Shown: one piece after another, positions 1 through 4,940 of the stretch | Layout of the letters: each line of letters begins with the position of its first letter | Numbering within the stretch: the stretch's first letter is position 1 | Assembly: GCA_950068635.1 (NCBI GenBank) | Contig: CATMIM010000115.1 | Location: 1 to 5,047, forward strand | From: an uncultured Candidatus Poseidoniales archaeon | Lineage (GTDB): Archaea > Thermoplasmatota > Poseidoniia > Poseidoniales > Thalassarchaeaceae | Direction: 5' to 3' | DNA: 5,047 nt | The notes under the pieces: model-generated | Seen by the model: the letters and a program-made list of their open reading frames with translations, nothing else | Databases searched by the model: none | What the model was told of the DNA's origin: nothing | Translations under genes and position numbers: made by a program

Positions 1-230
1 TCTTCGGCGTAGTCGTAGACCATGCGGATGGGCCGGCCGGAGGCTTTGGCGAGGAAGTAGCAGACCGGAACGTCCTTCGCCTGTCCCTTTGCGCCGAAGT
101 CGCCGCCGATCGTGACAGGGTTCAGCCGAACACGATCCGCAGGGAAGTTGGTGGCATCAGCGGTGAGGGCCTTTGCTGTGAAAGGGACCTTGGTCGGCGC
201 CCATACCTGCATGCGCTCGTCGTCGTCGAG
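1..230 (-). other. C-terminal segment matching xanthine dehydrogenase/aldehyde oxidase molybdopterin-binding subunit (suspected chimeric joint)
   Basis: Residues 570-645 of the frame read DDDERMQVWAPTKVPFTAK, then FPADRVRLNPVTIGGDFGAKG, then DVPVCYFLAKASGRPIRMVYDYAEE (quoted in pieces). This follows the family order: a strand with [VI]W and [ST][TP][QK]xPF, a 'lp.drVr' strand, the GGxFGxKG molybdopterin-contact motif (here IGGDFGAKG, residues 610-618), and GRPVRMVY-EE. Known members carry about 200 residues ahead of this point, including a conserved Y-x-E-P segment just before; here that is replaced by coiled coil. The remainder of the enzyme would lie left of the window. The small [2Fe-2S] and FAD subunits are not in view. 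Homology is clear; the fusion to a Roadblock/coiled-coil protein has no precedent I know of. Likely explanations are a chimeric contig or a deletion/recombination that joined two genes. Confidence 0.8.
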
Positions 231-1937
231 ATTGCGCCGAACCTCGACCAGCCTCGCTTCAGCCGCGTCGAGTTCGGATTTGGCGCGCGCCTCTTCGGTG
301 AGCAGCCCTTCTAACGCTTCGAGCAGTTGCTGTCGCGAGTCCATCTCACCGATGGCACTCGCCAGTTCCTCCGCTCGATGTGTGACCTGATGTTCAAGTT
401 CGGTGACGCGACGTGCAAGTCGCTCGGCCCGCGCGCCCTGCTCCTCCGAGCTCGCTTGCTCCTCTCGGATGCGCAGTTGGGACTCGTCGAGACGGTTCGA
501 GAGTTCGGTGCGCGCATCGCGCCCTTCCTCCAGCAGTTCGCGAGTGGCGGAGATGTCGGTCTTCAGCTCGTCGCGCTCGGCGTTGGAGGCCTTCGTCCGC
601 GAATCAGCCCGCGCCTTCTCCTGCTCGATTCGTGCGACATCGCCTTCGAGGCGTTCGATCTGCATGCGCAGTTCGCCCAGCGCCGGTCCCAGCAGTTGCG
701 CCCTGGTCGTCCCCGGGAGTGCTGCGACCGCATCGGCATCCTCGACCAACTTCCAGTCGGAACGTTCCGAGAGCATTCCTTCCATGCCGAGTTCGAAGCC
801 GAACAGGGCGTCGAGCCTGCCTTTCAGCAACTCGAGCCGATTATCGCTGCGGGTGCGGCAGGTGGCGATATGGTTGGCGAATTCGGACAGGCTCCAATCG
901 GCAACGGTGGATGCGCGCAGCACCAACTGCATCACCCGGTCGAGCCGATGCAGACGCAGCGTGTTGCCAGCGTTGGTGGCACTCATCACGGCCACCTCGA
1001 CGGAGTTCACACCAGTGGCGCGGATTCCGACCGGAATCCCGCTGATCAGGGTGATGGCGATGACCTCACCTTCGACGGGCTGCGATTCGAGATAACCGGT
1101 CGTGTGCTCGTCAGCGGCGCTGCGCAGGTGAGAGATGAGTTGGTCGACGCCCCCTTTGCTCTCCTTCACGATGACACCATCTGGAAGCGGCTCGCCCTCT
1201 TCGACGAGGTCCTCGACGGCTGTGGGAGTCCTGAGCAGGGCGGCGGCGTTGGCCAACATGGCTGTGTGGTCGGCTTCGGAATCGGTCCAGACGGCGATGG
1301 CGGAATCACCGGCAGGGGCGATCAGCAGAGAGCCGTCCGGTAGGGCGATCGAAGTTGACAACGGGCGAGACATGTCCATCTGGGCACCGAGCGCGACCAG
1401 CGCCTCGAGATGTGTCTGCACGAGTGCAGCGAACGCCTCGCTGTCCAGCGGGAGGTCACCGGCGGAGTGCACCAGCAGGCCGTCCTCGACCGCCGCGGCA
1501 CCGCGGCTCACTTCGGATGACGCCAGCCTCTCGATGAGCAGCGACAGGTCTCGAGTCGGAATGTGCCCCTCGATTCTTGGGGTGGGCAGCAGGGTTCCCA
1601 GAGCGGTCGTGTCGCTGAACGCTTCGAGCAGGTTGCGCGCCACCGACTCGAACTGTCGGCGGGTCCACATCGTCCCGGTGGCCTTCAGGCCGTCACCGGC
1701 TTCCATCTCGACCAGCATCGCCTCTGCCGCATTGCCGGCGAGGAAGCGGCGCTTCCCCTTCTGTTCCTCGCACAGCGCACCCACTGCTGTACCGGCGCAG
1801 ATCAACCGGTGGCCACAGGCGACTCGCGCCCTCGGTCTGGAGTAGGATATGCAGCCGAAGTCGAAGGGGAACGACCCCTGGCTGACACTCAGGTCGATCC
1901 CATCCTCAACTGTTTCTCCAACTGGCATTTCGAACAT
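1..1937 (-). CDS. Roadblock/LC7 and coiled-coil protein, partial, running in frame into a molybdopterin-dehydrogenase fragment
   Basis: The frame is open from an ATG at 1937 to the window edge (645 full codons, no stop; checked codon by codon). The start is supported by an in-frame TGA directly upstream and by GAGGTGA four bases before the ATG. Residues 1-125 are unassigned and begin MFEMPVGETVEDG. About 127-237 resembles a Roadblock/LC7 domain: VEDGLLVHSAG, then a helix, DGSLLIAPAGDSAIAVWT and a closing Ala-rich helix. About 250-415 is an unassigned strand/helix region containing GVDQLISHLRSAADEHTTGY. About 420-568 is Glu/Arg/Leu-rich heptad sequence typical of coiled coil. From about 570 the sequence matches xanthine dehydrogenase-type enzymes (separate entry). 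No signal peptide or membrane segment is seen, so it is probably cytoplasmic. It follows the small Roadblock gene by 4 bp, implying co-translation. By family analogy it may be a GTPase-linked scaffold. The gene calls before residue 568 are firm; whether the C-terminus is genuine is doubtful. Confidence 0.8.
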   Translation of the reverse strand, partial: MFEMPVGETVEDGIDLSVSQGSFPFDFGCISYSRPRARVACGHRLICAGTAVGALCEEQKGKRRFLAGNAAEAMLVEMEAGDGLKATGTMWTRRQFESVARNLLEAFSDTTALGTLLPTPRIEGHIPTRDLSLLIERLASSEVSRGAAAVEDGLLVHSAGDLPLDSEAFAALVQTHLEALVALGAQMDMSRPLSTSIALPDGSLLIAPAGDSAIAVWTDSEADHTAMLANAAALLRTPTAVEDLVEEGEPLPDGVIVKESKGGVDQLISHLRSAADEHTTGYLESQPVEGEVIAITLISGIPVGIRATGVNSVEVAVMSATNAGNTLRLHRLDRVMQLVLRASTVADWSLSEFANHIATCRTRSDNRLELLKGRLDALFGFELGMEGMLSERSDWKLVEDADAVAALPGTTRAQLLGPALGELRMQIERLEGDVARIEQEKARADSRTKASNAERDELKTDISATRELLEEGRDARTELSNRLDESQLRIREEQASSEEQGARAERLARRVTELEHQVTHRAEELASAIGEMDSRQQLLEALEGLLTEEARAKSELDAAEARLVEVRRNLDDDERMQVWAPTKVPFTAKALTADATNFPADRVRLNPVTIGGDFGAKGQAKDVPVCYFLAKASGRPIRMVYDYAE

Positions 1938-1941
1938 TCAT

Positions 1942-1948
1942 TCACCTC
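1942..1948 (-). promoter_or_regulatory. Shine-Dalgarno site for the large Roadblock/coiled-coil gene
   Basis: On the minus strand GAGGTGA overlaps the last codon and TGA stop of the small Roadblock gene and sits four bases before ATG 1937. It matches seven of eight positions of the ideal GGAGGTGA. The overlap of ribosome site and stop codon argues that the two genes are translated together. Confidence 0.75.
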
Positions 1949-2286
1949 AACATATCATCGATCACGGGAGTCCTGGCACGCACCTCATGGCGCAGTCGGC
2001 CGATGTTGGCCACCGAATCGCTGAGCACGAGCATCGAATGCCCCCCGTGGAGAGGAGCGAGCACGATGTGCCCTTGCTCACACTCGAGCCACAGTTGCTC
2101 GATGCCCCCCAGTCCGACTTCGCCGACCAGCCGTTCACTCTCCCTGAGCGCATCCGACCAGGTCGTCAGCATCTCGTCCTGCTCCATCTCCAGCGCGGCG
2201 GCGGTGACGGTCCACTGGTCGTCGACCACGATCGCTCCGACCACACCGGGAACCCGGCGGAAACTTGCGAGCAATCTACGGAGCAT
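1942..2286 (-). CDS. Small Roadblock/LC7 domain protein (MglB/dynein light chain LC7-like)
   Basis: A 114-residue protein made of a single Roadblock/LC7 domain, the family's usual size. It shows the alternating layout: an N-terminal helix (MLRRLLASFRRVPG), strands VVGAIVVDDQWTVTA, a central helix (LTTWSDALRESERLVGEVG), then strands IEQLWLECEQGHIVLAPL and HSMLVLSDSVANIGRLRHEV, and a final short helix. Roadblock proteins dimerise and act as platforms, activators or regulators of small Ras-like GTPases (MglA, Rag, archaeal homologues). No GTPase is visible here; the likely partner in view is the second Roadblock domain encoded 4 bp downstream. I chose ATG 2286 because the domain begins there and GGGAGG precedes it. 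The frame is open back to about 2625, but that extension would cross the divergent gene's promoter and start and has no domain character. Cytoplasmic, with no signal or membrane segment. Domain call confident; biological role unknown. Confidence 0.85.
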   Translation of the reverse strand: MLRRLLASFRRVPGVVGAIVVDDQWTVTAAALEMEQDEMLTTWSDALRESERLVGEVGLGGIEQLWLECEQGHIVLAPLHGGHSMLVLSDSVANIGRLRHEVRARTPVIDDMLR

Positions 2287-2288
2287 TT

Positions 2289-2303
2289 GCCTCCCTTGGA
2301 GGC
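2289..2303 (-). promoter_or_regulatory. Hairpin covering the Shine-Dalgarno of the small Roadblock gene
   Basis: The mRNA reads GCCTCC-AAG-GGAGGC-AA-ATG: a perfect 6-bp GC-rich stem with a 3-base loop, whose 3' arm contains the GGAGG ribosome site. Such a stem could hold back translation until opened. The GGAGG to ATG gap is only 3 bases, shorter than usual. The pairing is seen directly; a regulatory role is inferred. Confidence 0.4.
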
Positions 2304-2369
2304 CATCGAGGATACGGGGCCCTTCAAGAGATTTGGGGAGGTCGGCCCTTCGGGGACTGATTTGGGACT

Positions 2370-2414
2370 CAGTTTCAATTCGCCAACTGGAAGTTCGAAG
2401 AATTGTGCGAACTG
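2370..2414. repeat. Imperfect inverted repeat in the Roadblock upstream region
   Basis: Arms CAGTT (2370-2374) plus CAATTC (2376-2381) pair with GAATTG (2400-2405) plus AACTG (2410-2414), giving 11 pairs split by a 1-versus-4-base internal loop around an 18-base centre. It overlaps the expected transcription start region of the Roadblock operon, so it could be an operator or part of a leader RNA fold. The symmetry is seen; the function is a guess. Confidence 0.35.
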
Positions 2415-2419
2415 GGAGC

Positions 2420-2429
2420 GTTTTATGAG
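2420..2429 (-). promoter_or_regulatory. Possible TATA box for the Roadblock operon
   Basis: On the minus strand CTCATAAAAC is an AT-rich patch in GC-rich surroundings. An archaeal start about 25 bp downstream would fall near 2399, giving a leader of roughly 110 nt that includes the Shine-Dalgarno hairpin. It is only a partial match to a TATA consensus. Confidence 0.25.
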
Positions 2430-2494
2430 GCCCGAGACCCGCTCTCGACCGGCATCTGAGTGGTTGGATCTGGGGTGGTGTCTCAATGTCATTA

Positions 2495-2529
2495 TTCAAT
2501 TGCATTTTATGAACATCAATTGGAATATT
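2495..2529 (+). promoter_or_regulatory. Possible TATA region and operator for the tRNA thiolase gene
   Basis: TTTTATGA (2505-2512) lies between two CAATTG palindromes at 2497-2502 and 2517-2522, spaced exactly 20 bp (about two helical turns), followed by AATATT (2524-2529). Either AT-rich box could be the TATA element, giving a leader of about 30-50 nt before ATG 2585. The same-face spacing around a TATA-like box would suit a dimeric repressor. No experimental support. Confidence 0.3.
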
Positions 2530-2584
2530 GTAGTGTGCTGCTCCTCTAGTTCCCTTCAAGTCCGCATTGCCTCTGGCCACCTCG

Positions 2585-3607
2585 ATGAGCGGACTCGAGG
2601 TTGAGGCTTGCACCCGCTGTGACAAGCCTGCGGTGGTGCACCAACTCTACAGCGGCATCCATCTGTGCGCCAGCCACCTGCGCACATCGATCCGCAAGCG
2701 GGTGTCGAAGGCTCTCAGGGAGCAGGTCAAGCTGCCCAAGGACGCCATCAGGGAGACCGGAGAGCCGAAGCGCATCCTGGTCGGCATCTCCGGCGGGAAG
2801 GACTCCAGCGTCCTGCTCGAGATGATGGTCGAGTTGCTCGGCCCGCGGCGTGATGTCGAGATCATCGCCGGCTGCGTCGACGAGGGCATCGATGGCTACC
2901 GTGCCCCCTCTCTGGAATGCGCCGAAAGGCTGGCGGAGCGGTTCGGGGTCAGGCTGGAGCACATCAGTTACCCAGAACTCGGTTTCGAACGGATGGACGA
3001 GGTGGTCCTGCGCATGCCGATGATCGAGCAGAACATCCCTGAGGCGAAGGGGATGATGCCGTGCTCCTACTGCGGCGTGTTCCGGCGTCAGGGATTGAAC
3101 GCGCTCGCTAAGCGGGTCGGTGCCGATTGGATGGCGCTCGGGCACAACCTCGACGACATGGCGCAATCCATTCTGATGAACTTGCAGAATGGCGACGTGG
3201 ATCGCACCATCAGGCTGGCCCCACACACTTGGGACCCGATAGAGGGTCTGGTACCGAGAATCGTTCCACTGCGTTGGATTCCAGAGCAGGAGATCCACGC
3301 TCACGCGCTAGAAGCGGGGCTCGAGTTCCACCACGGAGACTGCCCGTACGCGCCCGGTGCGTTCCGTCAGCGAAGCCGCGCCTTGGTCGCCACCATGGAG
3401 TCACAGACACCCGGCGCGCGGCACGGACTTCTGCACTCGATGGAGAGGATGCGCGAACTGCAGATCGCGGCGAATGACGGCGAGACGCTGTCTGAATCGT
3501 GGGCGGAGGATGGAATGCGGCAATGCGAGCGGTGCGGCGAGGTGAGCAGCAGGGAAGTCTGCCAGGCGTGCACCATGCGTGACTGGATCTCGAGCAACTC
3601 GGGTTGA
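2585..3607 (+). CDS. ttuA: TtuA/NcsA (Ncs6)-family tRNA 2-thiolation protein
   Basis: A 340-residue N-type ATP pyrophosphatase that activates a tRNA uridine with ATP and replaces oxygen with sulfur. All family hallmarks are in order: N-terminal zinc finger C9-x2-C12 ... C28-x2-H31 with the typical YSGxHLC stretch; PP-loop SGGKDS at 69-74; the CSYCGVFRR motif (C160, C163) and C253 in GDCPYAPGAFR, which in TtuA-type enzymes hold a [4Fe-4S] cluster; GHNLDD at 186-191; and C-terminal zinc finger C314-x2-C317 ... C326-x2-C329. In archaea these proteins work with a ubiquitin-like sulfur carrier, not encoded here. The target is U34 (s2U in Lys/Glu/Gln tRNAs) or U54; sequence alone does not decide. 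ATG 2585 is preferred over the upstream TTG 2567 because homology begins there; neither has a clear Shine-Dalgarno. It is cytoplasmic, transcribed divergently from the Roadblock operon and convergently with the nuclease gene. Length is normal and no residue is missing. Confidence 0.93.
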   Translation: MSGLEVEACTRCDKPAVVHQLYSGIHLCASHLRTSIRKRVSKALREQVKLPKDAIRETGEPKRILVGISGGKDSSVLLEMMVELLGPRRDVEIIAGCVDEGIDGYRAPSLECAERLAERFGVRLEHISYPELGFERMDEVVLRMPMIEQNIPEAKGMMPCSYCGVFRRQGLNALAKRVGADWMALGHNLDDMAQSILMNLQNGDVDRTIRLAPHTWDPIEGLVPRIVPLRWIPEQEIHAHALEAGLEFHHGDCPYAPGAFRQRSRALVATMESQTPGARHGLLHSMERMRELQIAANDGETLSESWAEDGMRQCERCGEVSSREVCQACTMRDWISSNSG

Positions 3608-3642
3608 GCCGTGCGGTAGTCACCGGGTCGGGTCGTCGAAGG
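3608..3642. other. Short convergent spacer
   Basis: Only 35 bp separate the stop codons of the tRNA thiolase (+) and nuclease-like (-) genes. I see no T-run or convincing hairpin, so any terminator must lie within the coding ends or be non-canonical; the 3' ends of the two transcripts probably overlap. Confidence 0.6.
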
Positions 3643-4914
3643 TCATTCCTCGGAGTCGATGGCTTCTCGGTAGGTGGCCACCTGTCCAGCCAGCTCGTCA
3701 TCCTTGAGCAGTTTACGCCAGCGCTTGCGTAGCGTCTTCATCTTGACACCCGTGATCGGCAGCATGGTGAACAGGCCACTGCGACGGGACACCAGCATCA
3801 GCAGCATCCATTCATGATTGGTTCCCTCGAGGTACATCGCGATCTGCGGCAGGTAGTTCGCGTGCCATTTGAATTGGAATATCCTTCTCTGGTTCTTGTT
3901 GCCCTCATGCGGCAGGAAGGTCACCGTCTTCGTCTCCACCGGGATGTCACGGAACATCAGGTCCGGCGTCCCTCCGATGGTGATTCCCAGGTCTTCGGCA
4001 TGGAACCCGACTCGCTCGCCGGGCCTCCAGTCCCCGTTGACCGAGCCGTCCAGGGATTGCGAGAGGAAAGCGTCGAAGACATGGCCGATCTCCACATTGC
4101 CGGACGGGAGATCGGTGACCGGCACCATCACTGATTCGCGCCACCCTCTGATGTTGCCGAACACACGGACGAATTTGTCGTCCGTCTTCAGGTCGGACAC
4201 GCGCACGCGGTCTGTCTGCTCGTTGTAGAGTTCGAACCTCGGGGGCACCTCCTTCGCGACCTCCCTGAGGATCTTCTCGAGTGACTCGCCCGCCTCGGTG
4301 GCTATACCAAGCGCCTGTTCGCTCTTCTCGACCCCCGGTTGCTTCAGCAGCGTCGATTCCTCGGGACTCATGAACGTCCATTCATTCTGCTCGATGAACT
4401 CGGAGAACTGCTTGCTGCCCTCCTTGCTCACCGGTGCCAGCTGACGCATGCTGCGCCCGCAGTGGGAAGGGGTGGTGTCGCTGAACATCTCCTGGTCGCA
4501 TTGGCGACAGCGCCACTCGAACGGGGGCTTGAGCTGCGCCGGCTTGGGTTTCGCCTTGGGCTTCTGCTCTGGTTTCGTCTGCTTCTTCGGGCGCGGTTCA
4601 GGTGGTGCCAGTTCGGTTCCCGGCACGACGAGCAGCAGGGGTTGTTGCTTCTCGGCGACCAGCACCGACAGCCCAGGAATCGGGGTCTTCTGCTGCTTGG
4701 ACAGCCAGACGATTCCACCGTGGGTGCGGGTGTCCTCCGGCGCCTTGCCGTCACAGACGAGCCAGAGTCGTTCAAGTTCGGTTTCGTCTTCAGGAGCTGG
4801 TTCGGCGGCGGTCACGAACTCGACCTCGTCCGAGCGCTGCTCCGCGTACCAGGCCTTCCATTCGGCTAACGTGTGTGTTCCTGTCTGTTCCTCTTCCATT
4901 GGTGGGGTCATCAT
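3643..4914 (-). CDS. Zinc-ribbon protein with RecB/Cas4-like PD-(D/E)XK nuclease domain
   Basis: A 423-residue protein I cannot name. Residues 1-100 are acidic and unassigned; 104-131 form a Lys/Pro-rich linker (KPEQKPKAKPKPAQLKPP); 134-156 are a zinc-ribbon-like finger with C136-x2-C139 and H151-C152-G. About 270-400 carry the RecB/Cas4-type nuclease pattern: G277-H278 in EIGHVFDAFL, G-x-x-D at D318 (GGTPDLMF), E327-x-K329 (VETKTV) and Q357-x3-Y361 (LPQIAMY). These are the expected metal-binding and catalytic positions, so DNA cleavage or nicking is plausible. The C-terminal iron-sulfur cysteines of Cas4/AddB are absent and no helicase is fused. The C-terminus is basic (RKRWRKLLKDD). Start alternatives are ATG 4914, 4911 and 4899 or TTG 4947; I prefer 4914, which places the palindrome at 4923-4940 in the upstream region, but no ribosome site is decisive. 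No CRISPR, restriction or mobile neighbours are present. Nuclease fold fairly sure; substrate unknown. Confidence 0.8.
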   Translation of the reverse strand: MMTPPMEEEQTGTHTLAEWKAWYAEQRSDEVEFVTAAEPAPEDETELERLWLVCDGKAPEDTRTHGGIVWLSKQQKTPIPGLSVLVAEKQQPLLLVVPGTELAPPEPRPKKQTKPEQKPKAKPKPAQLKPPFEWRCRQCDQEMFSDTTPSHCGRSMRQLAPVSKEGSKQFSEFIEQNEWTFMSPEESTLLKQPGVEKSEQALGIATEAGESLEKILREVAKEVPPRFELYNEQTDRVRVSDLKTDDKFVRVFGNIRGWRESVMVPVTDLPSGNVEIGHVFDAFLSQSLDGSVNGDWRPGERVGFHAEDLGITIGGTPDLMFRDIPVETKTVTFLPHEGNKNQRRIFQFKWHANYLPQIAMYLEGTNHEWMLLMLVSRRSGLFTMLPITGVKMKTLRKRWRKLLKDDELAGQVATYREAIDSEE

Positions 4915-4922
4915 CCTGGATC

Positions 4923-4940
4923 GAACACCCGAGGGTGTTC
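4923..4940. repeat. Perfect palindrome upstream of the nuclease-like gene
   Basis: GAACACCC-GA-GGGTGTTC: two perfect 8-base arms around a 2-base centre, ending 8 bases before ATG 4914. The tiny loop disfavours an RNA hairpin and favours a site for a dimeric DNA-binding protein near the transcription start. A weak AT-rich patch on the minus strand (TTGAAATAGG, 4966-4975) could be the TATA element about 25 bp further upstream. The regulatory role is inferred. If translation began at TTG 4947 the palindrome would be coding. Confidence 0.45.

Larger units (their letters stand above)
2287..2584. other. Divergent intergenic region between the Roadblock operon and the tRNA thiolase gene
   Basis: About 298 bp with no supportable gene. 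The half near the thiolase gene (about 2483-2545) is markedly AT-rich against GC-rich flanks, as expected for archaeal promoters. It holds two copies of the octamer TTTTATGA (2421-2428 and 2505-2512), two CAATTG palindromes 20 bp apart, an imperfect inverted repeat (2370-2414), a small 5-bp repeat ACTGA/TCAGT (2356-2373) and two direct copies of GGCCCTTC (2318-2325, 2344-2351). I looked for a tRNA because of GTTCGAA at 2393-2399, but no paired T-stem or acceptor is present. Confidence 0.6.

Noticed and set aside
327..1343. Plus-strand open frame of 338 codons
   Set aside because: It lies opposite the long minus-strand frame with recognisable domains and coiled coil; its translation has no family pattern and is a GC-driven shadow.
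1135..1845. Plus-strand open frame of 236 codons, very rich in Ser and Ala
   Set aside because: Low-complexity composition of an antisense shadow; it has no ribosome site or domain, and the opposite strand carries the Roadblock-like domain.
2380..2410. Possible tRNA T-arm (GTTCGAA)
   Set aside because: The flanking bases do not pair as a T-stem, and no acceptor, D-arm or anticodon arm is found on either strand.
1849..2604. Plus-strand open frame of 251 codons across the small Roadblock gene and the intergenic region
   Set aside because: It would overlap the Roadblock gene antisense and the start of the thiolase gene, and shows no protein family features.
2287..2625. N-terminal extension of the small Roadblock protein back to 2625
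   Set aside because: The Roadblock domain begins at ATG 2286 with a Shine-Dalgarno in front; the extension has no domain character and crosses the divergent promoter and start codon.
2546..3304. Minus-strand open frame of 252 codons inside the thiolase gene
   Set aside because: Antisense shadow of ttuA, whose plus-strand motifs are unmistakable.
4339..4869. Plus-strand open frame of 176 codons, rich in Leu and Arg
   Set aside because: Antisense shadow of the zinc-ribbon nuclease-like gene; the Leu/Gly runs mirror its Lys/Pro linker codons.
3643..4914. Cas4 identity for the nuclease-like protein
   Set aside because: The conserved iron-sulfur cysteines are missing, the protein is about twice the usual Cas4 length, and no cas genes or repeats are present.
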